A stretch of 52,117 bases of DNA from NCBI GenBank assembly GCA_016207245.1, contig JACQQA010000003.1, positions 1 to 52,117 on the forward strand. The letters run 5' to 3'. Positions 31,118 to 40,131 of this stretch are shown here, piece by piece. This stretch comes from Candidatus Magasanikiibacteriota bacterium (GTDB lineage: Bacteria; Patescibacteriota; Patescibacteriia; Magasanikbacterales; UBA922). The position numbers and the translations under genes are program-made. Every line of letters begins with the position of its first letter. Position 1 is the first letter of the stretch. Under the pieces are notes generated by a model. It ran no database searches and was not told the origin of the DNA. It saw only the letters and a list, made by a program, of their open reading frames with translations.

Positions 31118-33613
31118 ATGTCAATTATCGTCGGGAAAACCTACAAAGGCCTTACTTCCGCCGAAGCGCTGGAAAGGACAAAGCAGTACGGATTAAACAT
31201 CCGTCGAGGCGCGAAGCAGAAGACTTGGCACAAGCGTCTGTTTAATATTGTCAGCGAGCCGATGATTCTGTTGATTTTGGCAACCGCGGTGGTTTATTAT
31301 TTTATCGGCGATCAGTTGGAAGCGACCATTCTTTTGATTTCCATAATTCCGATAATATTTATTGAGTTCGCTCAAGAATCAAAAACCGATGAAGCCATCA
31401 AAATATTAGACAAGATAATAACAGAATATTGCATGGTTTATCGCGATGGAAAAATTGTTAAGTTGGAAAGCAAATTTTTAGTCCCCGGTGATTTGGTTTA
31501 TGTGACTGCCGGCGATAAAATCGGAGCTGATGGCTACTTATTAAATTCCCCCGGTCTGCAAATTGATGAATCTATTTTAACCGGCGAATCTGTTTCCACG
31601 ACTAAGGTGGAAGTGGGGAAGGATGTTGAAGTAGTAAAAGATGAAAATAAAGTTTTTCAAGGCACACTGGTAAGTCAGGGCGAAGGTTATATTATCGTAG
31701 AAAAAATCGGCAATGAAACCGAATACGGCAAATTGGGGGACTTGTTGGAAAAAATTATTTCTTTAAAAACTCCATTGCAGAAAAAAATTCATCATCTGGT
31801 TCGTTGTGTCGCTTTAACGGCGATATTTTTCGCAGTGTTTGTCGGTTTATTTTTAGCCGTAAAAAATGGTTGGACCGCCGGTCTTTTGGGCGGATTAACG
31901 ATTGCCATTTCATTAATCCCCGAAGAATTTCCCGTGGTTTTTTCCGTGTTTTTAATCATGGGCGTGTGGCGGATGACCAAAGAGAAAGCGTTAATCCGTG
32001 AAATGGCCATAGTAGAACTGTTGGGTTCGGCAACCGTTATTTGCACGGATAAAACCGGCACTCTGACTGAAGGAAAAATGGCTTTGGAAAAAATTTATTT
32101 CTCCGGTCGGCTTTTAACTTTGACGCAGGCGAAGAAACAGCAAGCGGATTGCGAGCATTTTTTCAAAACCGCCCTGCTGTCTCTGGAACAGATCGCGGTT
32201 GATCCGATTGAATTGGAAACCCAACGTTTTGCCAGGGAATTAAATATTGACACGCAGAAATTTTATGATGAGCATGTCTTAACGGAAGACGCGCCGTTTG
32301 ACGCCAAGACAAAATTAGTCAGCCACATTTGGAAAGACAAGAGCGACGGCTATTTTCAATATACCGCCGGCGCTCCGGAATCAATTTTAAAATATAGCAA
32401 TATTAGCCCGCCGGAAAAAAAGAAGATAGAAGAAATTTTGGAAGAAAATTTTGCCGAAGGATTAAGAATCGTAGCCATCGGCTACAAGGAAATCGCCAAA
32501 GACGCGCCGGTAACTTTGAACAACCTTAAGTTTGTCGGCCTTTTGATTATGAGCGACCCGCCGCGCGAGGGAGTGAGAGAGGCGATTGAGCTCTGCCAAA
32601 AAGCGGGAATCCGCATTATTATGATCACCGGCGATAACAAGCTCACCGCGCATTCCATCGCCGAGCAGATTAAACTCAAACATAACGAAAATATTATTTC
32701 CGGACCGGAACTGGAAAAATTGTCCCCGGACGCTTTGTACGAGGCGGTTAAACATCATGACATTTTCGCGCGCGTTTTGCCGGAACAAAAATATCTGCTG
32801 GTGGAAGCTCTGCAAAAACATGGTGAAATCGTGGCCATGACCGGCGACGGCGTTAATGACGCGCCGGCCATAAAAAAAGCCAACATCGGCATCGCGATGG
32901 GCCGGAGAGGAACCGAAGTCGCGCGCGCCGCTTCCGGCATGGTGCTGTTGGACGATAATTTTTCCACTATCGTCAACGCGATAAAGGATGGCCGAAGAAT
33001 CTACGATAATATCCGCCACGCGTTTGTTTTTCTTTTTTCTTTTCATATTCCCATTGTCGGTCTGGCAGTCTTGCCTCTGTTTTTTGGGCAGAACTTGATT
33101 TTTTCACCGATACATATTATTTTTTTGGAAATGATTTGTGATCCGTCGGCCGTGCTGGGTTTTGAGCGGGAAAAAGCTAGAAAAGGGCTGATGAACGAAT
33201 CGCCGCGTTCGATTAACGAACCGTTGATAAACCCGGCGCTTTGGAAAAAAATTCTTTCGCAAGGCGTCAGCATTACCGTGGTCAGTTTTGGTTTTTATTA
33301 TTATTTCGCGATTTATTTGGGACAGACGGATTTGGGGCGCACTTTGGCTTTCGGCTCATTGATTTTTTCGCAGATTTTTCTTATACTTATCAATCGGGAG
33401 TGGGAGCAGATCAAAGCCAATAAATTTTTGCTCTATATTTCTTTAATCACCGCCGGTTTTCTTGTGCTGGCAATTTATACGCCATTTTTAAGAAAAGTTT
33501 TTTCCCTCACGCCTTTGGTTTTGATAGAATTATTGCTGATGGCCGCGGTTCCGTTTATTGTCGCGGTGTTTTTGAAGCTCTCGCGTTTAATTAAAATAAA
33601 AATTAATTACTAA
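31118..33613 (+). CDS. Cation-transporting P-type ATPase (P2-like)
   Basis: 831 residues. Cation N-terminal domain (GLTSAEALERTKQYGLN), A domain with LTGES near 155, phosphorylation motif CTDKTGTLTEGKM near 310, hinge VAMTGDGVNDAPAIKKANIG near 575, and about ten membrane helices. The ion-site helix 4 reads ISLIPEEFPVVFS where Ca or Na/K pumps have PEGLPA/PEGLLA; PEEFPV is a recurring variant in bacterial pumps. The likely cargo is Ca2+ or another cation, but not certain. Followed after 4 nt by the translin-like gene. Confidence 0.9.
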   Translation: MSIIVGKTYKGLTSAEALERTKQYGLNIRRGAKQKTWHKRLFNIVSEPMILLILATAVVYYFIGDQLEATILLISIIPIIFIEFAQESKTDEAIKILDKIITEYCMVYRDGKIVKLESKFLVPGDLVYVTAGDKIGADGYLLNSPGLQIDESILTGESVSTTKVEVGKDVEVVKDENKVFQGTLVSQGEGYIIVEKIGNETEYGKLGDLLEKIISLKTPLQKKIHHLVRCVALTAIFFAVFVGLFLAVKNGWTAGLLGGLTIAISLIPEEFPVVFSVFLIMGVWRMTKEKALIREMAIVELLGSATVICTDKTGTLTEGKMALEKIYFSGRLLTLTQAKKQQADCEHFFKTALLSLEQIAVDPIELETQRFARELNIDTQKFYDEHVLTEDAPFDAKTKLVSHIWKDKSDGYFQYTAGAPESILKYSNISPPEKKKIEEILEENFAEGLRIVAIGYKEIAKDAPVTLNNLKFVGLLIMSDPPREGVREAIELCQKAGIRIIMITGDNKLTAHSIAEQIKLKHNENIISGPELEKLSPDALYEAVKHHDIFARVLPEQKYLLVEALQKHGEIVAMTGDGVNDAPAIKKANIGIAMGRRGTEVARAASGMVLLDDNFSTIVNAIKDGRRIYDNIRHAFVFLFSFHIPIVGLAVLPLFFGQNLIFSPIHIIFLEMICDPSAVLGFEREKARKGLMNESPRSINEPLINPALWKKILSQGVSITVVSFGFYYYFAIYLGQTDLGRTLAFGSLIFSQIFLILINREWEQIKANKFLLYISLITAGFLVLAIYTPFLRKVFSLTPLVLIELLLMAAVPFIVAVFLKLSRLIKIKINY

Positions 33614-33617
33614 ACGT

Positions 33618-34190
33618 ATGCTCAACACAAAATATCTCGGTCAGTTGCGTCAGAATCTCCATGCCTACGCCAGCAAGCGCGTTGAAGTTATTAATAAATC
33701 TAACGAAGCTCTGCATCACGCCAAACGGGTGATTTTCGCTTTGCATCGCGACAACGTTGAAGAAGCGAAAGAAAAATTAAATTTCGCGGAAAAGATGCTG
33801 TTGGATTTGCGCAAGACTTATCAAAAAGATAATAAAATGATGCACGAAGGCGCATTTTTGGCCGCGTTGGAAGAATATGTGGAAGCGAAATTATTTTTTG
33901 ATTTTATTACGGTTGGTAAAATCGGCGAGATAAAAAATTTAACAGTTGACGGCGAGGTTTATCTGGCCGGCTTGTGCGATGTGCCGGGAGAGCTGTACCG
34001 TTTTGCTATCAAAGCCGCGACCAATCGCGACATTAAAACCGTAAAAAAATGCGCTGATATGGCGCAGGAAATTATCGGCGAGCTGATAGAGTTTAATTTA
34101 ACCAGTTATCTGCGGACAAAACTTGATCAAGCCAAGCAGGCGGTGCATAAGTTAGAGCAGGTGGTGTATGAAGTTAGTTTGCGGACTTGA
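33618..34190 (+). CDS. Translin/TRAX-family protein
   Basis: 190 residues, all-helical. Family signatures: SNEALHHAKRVIFALHRDN, EGAFLAALEEYVEAKLFFDF near 78 (the QEYxEA acidic motif) and GLCDVPGELYRFAIKAATN near 117 (DVxGEL). The acidic residues that give TRAX its RNase activity in C3PO appear to be kept (EE..E and D). Eukaryotic translin-TRAX cleaves RNA passenger strands and tRNA fragments; prokaryotic members are known but little studied. Probably co-transcribed with the ATPase. Confidence 0.85.
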   Translation: MLNTKYLGQLRQNLHAYASKRVEVINKSNEALHHAKRVIFALHRDNVEEAKEKLNFAEKMLLDLRKTYQKDNKMMHEGAFLAALEEYVEAKLFFDFITVGKIGEIKNLTVDGEVYLAGLCDVPGELYRFAIKAATNRDIKTVKKCADMAQEIIGELIEFNLTSYLRTKLDQAKQAVHKLEQVVYEVSLRT

Positions 34191-34274
34191 CATTTTTATC
34201 TAAAAAATATAGAATATTTTATTCTCTAAATCAGCATATCGCAAGGCGCGGTATGTTGGCGGGGGAATAAAGTA
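34187..34274 (+). promoter_or_regulatory. Promoter and structured leader of the 34288 gene
   Basis: TTGACA (34187-34192), 17-nt spacer, TAGAAT (34210-34215). In the leader TTTATTC (34218-34224) pairs with GAATAAA (34265-34271); inside, CAGCATATCGC (34232-34242) pairs with 34248-34258. AAATCAGC and GGGGGA occur at the same relative places as in the 28743 leader. Confidence 0.7.
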
Positions 34275-34287
34275 AAGGGGTAGAGTT

Positions 34288-34641
34288 ATGCTTTCTATCG
34301 GATCTTGTTCTACGGTTTCGTTCGTCAGACGAACAACAAACCGCGAGATCAGCTTCGCTCTGCTGGTCAATCCGGAAGGTGACGCGACAGCGTGCGTCTA
34401 TGCCTTGTTGGGCACATACGTGTCAGGACCTGTGAGGAACATCCAAATAGAGAAAAGCACGCCGAGTCCAAGAGGACTCATCGTTGAAGGATGCGCGGAA
34501 GTAGAATTTCCTCACGCTCTGCATCAGGACAGCGATTCACCATCAATCTCTTCTTGCAGTCTCGCTCTAAGCGGAATCGCTTTCTCTCCCAGCGCTGGTC
34601 GCCGCCAGCGCAGACGCTCCGGTTCACCGACCATCCACTAA
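34288..34641 (+). CDS. Unknown protein, possibly frameshifted
   Basis: 117 residues, unrecognised. Residues 1-75 (FVRRTTNREISFALLVNPEG, CVYALLGTYVSGPVRNIQIE) look like a normal beta-rich protein. The C-terminal 40 residues are Ser/Arg-rich (SAGRRQRRRSGSPTIH), which suggests a shifted frame or repeat-derived tail. Strong promoter, structured leader and AAAGGGG site upstream support expression. A terminator follows at 34740. Confidence 0.5.
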   Translation: MLSIGSCSTVSFVRRTTNREISFALLVNPEGDATACVYALLGTYVSGPVRNIQIEKSTPSPRGLIVEGCAEVEFPHALHQDSDSPSISSCSLALSGIAFSPSAGRRQRRRSGSPTIH

Positions 34642-34739
34642 CCCCCCGCTCTTTCGGAGCCGCTCGCGCTCCTCACCAACTCCGCGAGCATCACTTCTTC
34701 TTGTGTTCAGATAGTTGTACGCAAGAAAAAGATAAGTAA

Positions 34740-34778
34740 TCCGCCCCTTCGACTACGCTCAGGGCGGATTTTTTGTTT
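34740..34778 (+). terminator. Terminator, PERSRR-type
   Basis: ATCCGCCC pairs with GGGCGGAT around CTTCGACTACGCTCA, followed by a T-run. The 100 nt before it hold no gene. Confidence 0.88.
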
Positions 34779-34784
34779 TTGTGG

Positions 34785-34790
34785 TATAAT
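34785..34790 (+). promoter_or_regulatory. Extended -10 of the GT-B gene
   Basis: TATAAT with TG extension (TGGTATAAT), 9 nt before ATG 34800. No -35 is visible because the terminator occupies that place. Confidence 0.5.
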
Positions 34791-34799
34791 AATAAACAT

Positions 34800-36173
34800 A
34801 TGGTGACAAAAAAACAATCTTCCAATTCAGGCGCGTATGTTATCACCGTTGATATGGGCTATGGCCATCAACGGGCGGCTTTTCCATTGCGCGATTTTGT
34901 TGTTGGTTTAGACGGGATTAAAAGCGAGATGGGGATTATCAACGCCAATAATTACGCCGGGATTCCAAATGTTGACCGCCGGCGCTGGGATGGCGGGCGC
35001 AGATTATATGAAAGAATCTCCCGTTTAAAAAATTTACCGCTGATCGGCGAAACGATTTTTTCCGTAATGGATTATTTTCAGCGCATTGAGCCGTTTTATC
35101 CCAAACGAGATTTATCCGCGCCGACAGTTCAGCTCAAAACAATTTATTCAATGATTCGGAAAGGGTGGGGGAGAGATTTGATTGAACGGCTGAATAAAAA
35201 TCCTTTGCCGTTAGTCAGCGCGTTTTTTTCTCCGGCCTATTTCGCCGAGGAACACGGCTATAAAGGCGAAATCTATTTAATCTGCTGTGATACTGATGTG
35301 TCGCGCGCGTGGGCGCCGCTGGTTCCGGCCAAAAGCCGGATAAAATATTTGGTGCCTAATCGCCGCGTTAAAGAGCGGCTGGGATTGTATGGCGTCAAAC
35401 CGGAGCAAATTTTTGTTACCGGTTTTCCTCTGCCGAAAGAAAATATCGGCGGCCGTGATTTGCGGGTATTGAAAAAAAGTTTGGGGGAAAGAATCGCTCA
35501 TTTGGATGAAGACGGACGGTATCGCAAAAAATATCATGAAACATTAAAAGAATTTTTGGGCGATAATTATTGTCCGATCGGTTTTGCTTCCAAACATCCG
35601 CTGACGATTACTTTCGCCGTCGGCGGAGCCGGCGCGCAAAGAGAATTGGGCGCGCAGATTGTAACCAGCTTGCGCCACCACATTGATAAGGGACTGCTGA
35701 GATTAAATTTAATCGCCGGCGCGCGCAACGATGTTTATTTATACTACCAGCGCGTGATTAAAGAATTGGGATTGTTAAAAAAACAAAACGGCCATGTTAA
35801 TATTTTATTTGCTGATAATAAATTGGAATATTTCAAAAAATTTAATCAAATTTTGCTCGCCACTGATATTTTGTGGACCAAACCGAGCGAACTGTCTTTT
35901 TACGCCGGTTTGGGCTTGCCGATAATTATGGCGCCGACCGTCGGCTCGCAAGAAGAATTTAATCGGCAGTGGCTGGAATCAACCGGCGCCGGCGTTCAGC
36001 AGGAAAATCCGCGCTACACGCACGAGTGGCTGTTTGATTGGCTGAAATCCGGCTGGCTGGCCGAGGCGGCGATGAACGGCTTTCTTCACGCTCCGCGCAA
36101 CGGCGCATATCATATTGAAGAAGTAGTATTAAAAAGTAAGAGGAGCGAAATAGAGGATATACACTTGTTGTAA
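34800..36173 (+). CDS. GT-B glycosyltransferase-like protein
   Basis: 457 residues. The N-terminus VITVDMGYGHQRAAFPLRDF is like the GxGH-x-A loop of MurG and monogalactosyldiacylglycerol synthases. YLICCDTDVSRAWAPL near 160, VPNRRVKERLGLYGVKPEQI near 185, LTITFAVGGAGAQRELG near 270 and TDILWTKPSELSFYAGLGLP near 360 (GGxT..E-like nucleotide site) complete a GT-B pattern. It may be a processive lipid-glycan transferase; substrate unknown. A DMT transporter and a GH-like gene follow. Confidence 0.75.
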   Translation: MVTKKQSSNSGAYVITVDMGYGHQRAAFPLRDFVVGLDGIKSEMGIINANNYAGIPNVDRRRWDGGRRLYERISRLKNLPLIGETIFSVMDYFQRIEPFYPKRDLSAPTVQLKTIYSMIRKGWGRDLIERLNKNPLPLVSAFFSPAYFAEEHGYKGEIYLICCDTDVSRAWAPLVPAKSRIKYLVPNRRVKERLGLYGVKPEQIFVTGFPLPKENIGGRDLRVLKKSLGERIAHLDEDGRYRKKYHETLKEFLGDNYCPIGFASKHPLTITFAVGGAGAQRELGAQIVTSLRHHIDKGLLRLNLIAGARNDVYLYYQRVIKELGLLKKQNGHVNILFADNKLEYFKKFNQILLATDILWTKPSELSFYAGLGLPIIMAPTVGSQEEFNRQWLESTGAGVQQENPRYTHEWLFDWLKSGWLAEAAMNGFLHAPRNGAYHIEEVVLKSKRSEIEDIHLL

Positions 36174-36262
36174 TTTTCAATTACCAATTATCAATTTTCA
36201 AACAAATTTTTAATTTAATTTTTTTAATTTTTTCTGAGAATTGGTAATTGGGAATTGAGTAT
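36174..36262. repeat. Empty inverted-repeat unit between stop and start
   Basis: CAATTACCAATTATCAATTTTC (36178-36199) and its near complement GAGAATTGGTAATTGGGAATTG (36236-36257) enclose about 35 nt of A/T. The upstream stop and the downstream ATG 36269 abut the two arms, as in the four-helix-bundle cassettes. Confidence 0.7.
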
Positions 36263-36268
36263 TAATCT

Positions 36269-37171
36269 ATGTGGTTTTTTATTGCAGTCGCCGGTTACTT
36301 TTTGTTGGCAATCGTCTTCATCCTTGATAAGCTGATTGTTCAAAAATCCGTCAGCAAGCCGGTGGTGTATACTTTTTATTCAACAATCATAATGTTCGGC
36401 GCTCTTTTGGGATTGCCGTTTGTTGGTTTTGGTTTGTTAGCCGGAATTGATTGGCTGTGGGCGACGATGTCCGGCGTCGCTTTCGGTTTGGCGCTGTGGA
36501 CTTTTTATTTAGCTGTCCATCATGGCGAGGTTACGCACATCGGTCCGTTCAACGGGGCGATGGTGACGGTTTTTTTATATGTTTTGGGTTGGCAATTTTT
36601 GGGAGAAAAATTATCCGGTTTGCAAATGGGAGGAATCGTGATTTTGGTTTTTGCTTCATTACTGCTATCTTTTGAAAAAAGCAAAGAGCATAATGGTTTT
36701 CACATTGGTTTTTGGTGGGCGATTGTTTCAGGATTATTCTTCGCCATCTCTCATGTCAGCGCGAAATATTTATACGGCATTTATCCGTTTTGGACCGCGC
36801 TGATTTGGACGCGCGCCGCCACCGGTTTGGTGGGTCTGCTGGTTTTATTGTTTCCATCTGTCCGCGCCGCGCTTAAACACGCTAAAACCAAACCAAAAAC
36901 TTACGCCCGGCGCCACGCGGGCTGGATTATGGCCGTTGATAAAATTTTTGCCGTTGTTTCAAATTTGCTTATCCAATTCGCCATTGCCATCGGCGCGGTC
37001 ACTTTGGTGGGCGCGATGAGCGGCTTGCAGTTTGCGCTGATGTTTGTTATGGTTTATTTATTAACTAAACTATCGCCGCGCGTGTTCAAAGAATATTTTA
37101 CCAGAAAAGAGATTGCTGTTGAGCTGATTGCGTTGGCGCTGGTGGTGATCGGGCTTGTGTTTATGATATGA
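36269..37171 (+). CDS. DMT-superfamily (EamA) transporter
   Basis: 300 residues, about ten membrane helices in two repeats (WFFIAVAGYFLLAIVFILDK start; second repeat near WWAIVSGLFFAISHVSAKYL at 150). GEVTHIGPFNGAMVTVF near 91 fits the EamA core. Overlaps the next gene by 4 nt (ATGA). Given its neighbours it may move a glycan precursor, but that is inference. Confidence 0.83.
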   Translation: MWFFIAVAGYFLLAIVFILDKLIVQKSVSKPVVYTFYSTIIMFGALLGLPFVGFGLLAGIDWLWATMSGVAFGLALWTFYLAVHHGEVTHIGPFNGAMVTVFLYVLGWQFLGEKLSGLQMGGIVILVFASLLLSFEKSKEHNGFHIGFWWAIVSGLFFAISHVSAKYLYGIYPFWTALIWTRAATGLVGLLVLLFPSVRAALKHAKTKPKTYARRHAGWIMAVDKIFAVVSNLLIQFAIAIGAVTLVGAMSGLQFALMFVMVYLLTKLSPRVFKEYFTRKEIAVELIALALVVIGLVFMI

Positions 37172-38163
37172 AAAAAATTATGTTAGCAATTATAATTATT
37201 TTGTCAGCGTTTTACGGCTTTTTTTGGTTAACAAGCATCAAATCATATAAAGTTGATTACGGCATCAGTTTCAGCAAAGAGCACGCTGAATCGCTCGGAC
37301 TTGATTGGCAACAGACATATTTGGCGATGTTGGATGAATTAAAACCGAAATTTATTCGCATTTCAGCCACATGGATGGAGACCGAACCCGAACAAGGTAA
37401 GAAAAACAGCGACTTTGTTGATTGGCAAATGTTGGAAGCCGCGAAGCGTGGCGTGAAAGTTACCTTAGTGGTGGGCCAAAAGGCGCCGCGCTGGCCCGAG
37501 TGCCATGTGCCGGGCTGGGCGAATGAGTTGAAAAGCGATGAATACAAACAAGCGGCTAAAGATTATGTCCAATATATCGTGGAGCGCTATCGCAATCATC
37601 CGGCGCTGGAAATCTGGCAAGTGGAAAACGAACCATTTATCAAATTTCGTTTTGGCGAATGCAAAAATTTTGACGAGAGTTTGGTAAAAGAAGAGATTGA
37701 TTTAGTTCACTCGTTGGATAAGCAGCGCAAGGTAATCGTTACTGACAGCGGCGAATTAAGCACGTGGATTTCCGCCAGCCGAGCCGGAGATATTTTTGGC
37801 ACCACGGTTTATCGGATTGTAATAACGCCAAGCGGCCGGTATTGGAAGTATGATTGGTTGCCGGCCGGATTTTATAAATGGAAAGCGAAACTATTCGGCA
37901 GGAGTTATGATGATTTTTTCGTTTCCGAACTGCAAGCCGAACCGTGGTTTAACAACAGCAATCCGACTAATACCGCAATCAGTGAACAAGAAAAAAGCAT
38001 GAATCCGGAACGGTTGCAAAAACATCTTGATTTTGTTCAGCACATCGGCGCCTCCCGCGCTTATTTGTGGGGAGTGGAATGGTGGTATTGGATGAAAGAG
38101 AAGCAGGGGGATGTGAGGTATTGGGAGATAATAAAAAATATTATTGAGATAAAAAAATATTAA
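37168..38163 (+). CDS. Membrane-anchored GH-like TIM-barrel protein
   Basis: 331 residues. N-terminal membrane helix (IMLAIIIILSAFYGFFWL), then a clan GH-A-like barrel: LKPKFIRISATWMETEPEQG near 53, VTLVVGQKAPRWPE near 93, EIWQVENEPF near 147 (acid/base Glu in NEP) and DDFFVSELQAEPW near 247 (candidate nucleophile Glu). This fits GH5/GH42-type hydrolases acting outside the membrane, though the exact family is not clear. Coupled to the transporter by an ATGA overlap. Confidence 0.75.
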   Translation: MKKIMLAIIIILSAFYGFFWLTSIKSYKVDYGISFSKEHAESLGLDWQQTYLAMLDELKPKFIRISATWMETEPEQGKKNSDFVDWQMLEAAKRGVKVTLVVGQKAPRWPECHVPGWANELKSDEYKQAAKDYVQYIVERYRNHPALEIWQVENEPFIKFRFGECKNFDESLVKEEIDLVHSLDKQRKVIVTDSGELSTWISASRAGDIFGTTVYRIVITPSGRYWKYDWLPAGFYKWKAKLFGRSYDDFFVSELQAEPWFNNSNPTNTAISEQEKSMNPERLQKHLDFVQHIGASRAYLWGVEWWYWMKEKQGDVRYWEIIKNIIEIKKY

Positions 38164-38190
38164 CAAAAACCGCCATGTGGCGGTTTTGTG
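38164..38190 (+). terminator. Terminator after the GH-like gene
   Basis: AAAACCGCC pairs with GGCGGTTTT around ATGT. Confidence 0.88.
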
Positions 38191-38199
38191 TTGCTGCGC

Positions 38200-38228
38200 T
38201 TGCTTTTTTTTGCTTTTTATAATATTAT
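38200..38228 (+). promoter_or_regulatory. tRNA-Pro promoter
   Basis: TTGCTT (38200-38205), 17-nt spacer, TATTAT (38223-38228). Confidence 0.6.
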
Positions 38229-38242
38229 ATATCCGTTTTTAA

Positions 38243-38318
38243 CGGGCTATAGCGCAGTTGGTAGCGCGCATCGTTCGGGACGATGAGGCCGTGGGTTCAA
38301 GTCCCACTAGCCCGACCA
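38243..38318 (+). tRNA. tRNA-Pro (anticodon CGG)
   Basis: 76 nt with encoded CCA. Acceptor CGGGCTA pairs with TAGCCCG. Anticodon stem CATCG/CGATG with loop TTCGGGA (CGG), T arm GTGGG-TTCAAGT-CCCAC. Its last 12 nt overlap the 3' end of the convergent aclA gene. Confidence 0.97.
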
Positions 38319-40109
38319 ATCCAGATTCGCCACTTCGTCTTCCGGCAAACGGAACAATCCTTCGTCAAGCCGGCGCTGGTCAAGATAATGTCCGACAAAA
38401 CCGACACTGCGGCTTAAGACAAACAAGGCGTTAAAAAACTCTGCTGCCACCAGTTCGGATAGCGCTGAATTATCATATCCTTCTTTTTCTTTTAACAAAT
38501 CAAGCATTACCGCGGCCACCGCGCCGTCAACATTCAAAATTAAATTTGCTTTTTTCATCAGAGTGATTTTTTCTATTTTTAACGTGAAATCAGTGAAAGT
38601 TTTTTGACTAAGCGATTGGCTAAAATTTAAAATCATCTTCACGCGCGGGTCAGGCTGGCGCGAGCTGTATTTTTTATGTCCGATTCCAGCAATATGTTTT
38701 TGCGTACTCGCGCAGTTTTCCACGAATACTGCCGGGTCAATTTGTTCTCCCGCGCCCTTCAGCCAATTATTCGCCGCCTCATTGATCGCTCCGCCAAAAC
38801 GATCGCCGATGGTCAGAAGCCCTGAACACAAACTTGATACCAAATCTTTGCCCGCTCGCGTTGTTATCATCGTATTGACCGCGCCGGATACGCATGGTCC
38901 ATGATCAGTCAATAATTTCAAAACCAATTCAGTAAAGTCCACCAGCTCTTTTGATTTTGGTTTTTGTCCGAGCAAAATGGAAATTATCATTTCCGGATAA
39001 GACATTTTTTCCGCGATTTTTGTAAGTTCTTCATTAAGAATCGTCGGCGCGCCGTCTTTGTCTCCGGAAATACCGCAGGTGAACAGTGTGTGTTTGCGAT
39101 TCGACAGGTCTTCGTGGTTTTGCGTTTGATTGTCGCCGCTCATAATATTATTTTTAATCAAATTTATAAATTCTTCGTAAGATTCGCCGACCAGCGCGCC
39201 GGCGTCGCGCAAGGCGGTTTTTTTGGCCGCGGCGGTTTCTTCTCCTTTTTGCGCCAGCGCTTTGGCGTGGCCGAATTGTGGCGGTTCCGCGAACACACCG
39301 GCGACGCTGCCGGCGATGTAGGCGATTATCGGCTTGGTGATTTTTTTCTCTTTTATCAATTCCGCCAGGCGATATTCATCGGTTCCACCAAGTTCGCCGA
39401 AATATACTATTTGTTTTGTCTCCGCGTCCTGTTCAGCGGTTAAAAACGCTGATTCCGGAGTTAGAATAGGGAAACGATCGCCGCCGAAAGCGAGCGCGAA
39501 AGACAGACCGATGTTTTGTCGTGCCAATTGGTTAATTAGTTCATTTGTCATCCCGCCGGATGAACATAATACGGCGGTATTCCCGGATGTAAACAGATGC
39601 GCGGCAATCAGTTGGTTGTTTTCAATCCCCCCGATCGCTCCCAGTTTTAGCTTTCCTGGAATTAAAATTCCCACGCTGGCCGGTCCGATGATAAATAGAT
39701 TTTTTTCTTTACCATGAGCTTGTCGAATGGTTTTCCAAATCTCTATCGCGTGTTTTTCCGGCAGGTTTTCCGCGAAGATGACTCCGCCACGCAAGTTCGG
39801 CAGGGCCGCGATGGTTTCTGGCGTGCTTGATAAAGCGCGTCGGCCAGAGGATACGTTGATAAATAAATTTATTTGCTCTTTTATTTTTGTCGGTATTAAA
39901 TTAACATTCGCGTAAACCGGAATCAAACATTCTTTCCTGCCCCAGAAAAATTTTTCCAATTTTCTGCCGGAGCCGATGATTGCTTTTACCGACGGTGTTG
40001 GTTTTCCAGACAAAAAGTCAAAATCTAGCATTGACTGCAAAATTTGCGGGTGCGAGCCTATCATGATGATGCTGTGTTCGTTGTCTCTTAGGTGATTGAG
40101 TTCAATCAT
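38307..40109 (-). CDS. aclA: ATP-citrate lyase, large subunit (AclA-like)
   Basis: 600 residues, normal for the split form. CoA-binding/ligase part first, with the phosphohistidine loop in PPQFGHAKALAQKGEE near 280. The C-terminal citrate-synthase-like domain contains TDHGPCVSGAVNTMITTRAG near 408, SGLLTIGDRFGGAINEA, and GIGHKKYSSRQPDPRVK near 480. With AclB it cleaves citrate to acetyl-CoA and oxaloacetate using ATP and CoA. A palindromic repeat is inserted in frame (IRQAHGKEKN, from 39712-39730). The stop codon lies inside the opposing tRNA-Pro. Confidence 0.9.
   Translation of the reverse strand: MIELNHLRDNEHSIIMIGSHPQILQSMLDFDFLSGKPTPSVKAIIGSGRKLEKFFWGRKECLIPVYANVNLIPTKIKEQINLFINVSSGRRALSSTPETIAALPNLRGGVIFAENLPEKHAIEIWKTIRQAHGKEKNLFIIGPASVGILIPGKLKLGAIGGIENNQLIAAHLFTSGNTAVLCSSGGMTNELINQLARQNIGLSFALAFGGDRFPILTPESAFLTAEQDAETKQIVYFGELGGTDEYRLAELIKEKKITKPIIAYIAGSVAGVFAEPPQFGHAKALAQKGEETAAAKKTALRDAGALVGESYEEFINLIKNNIMSGDNQTQNHEDLSNRKHTLFTCGISGDKDGAPTILNEELTKIAEKMSYPEMIISILLGQKPKSKELVDFTELVLKLLTDHGPCVSGAVNTMITTRAGKDLVSSLCSGLLTIGDRFGGAINEAANNWLKGAGEQIDPAVFVENCASTQKHIAGIGHKKYSSRQPDPRVKMILNFSQSLSQKTFTDFTLKIEKITLMKKANLILNVDGAVAAVMLDLLKEKEGYDNSALSELVAAEFFNALFVLSRSVGFVGHYLDQRRLDEGLFRLPEDEVANLDWSG
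39712..39730. repeat. PERSRR-type palindrome inside aclA
   Basis: CCATGAGCTTGTCGAATGG, translated on the minus strand as IRQAHGKEK. Confidence 0.8.
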
Positions 40110-40131
40110 ATATGATAATACCAGTGTTGTC

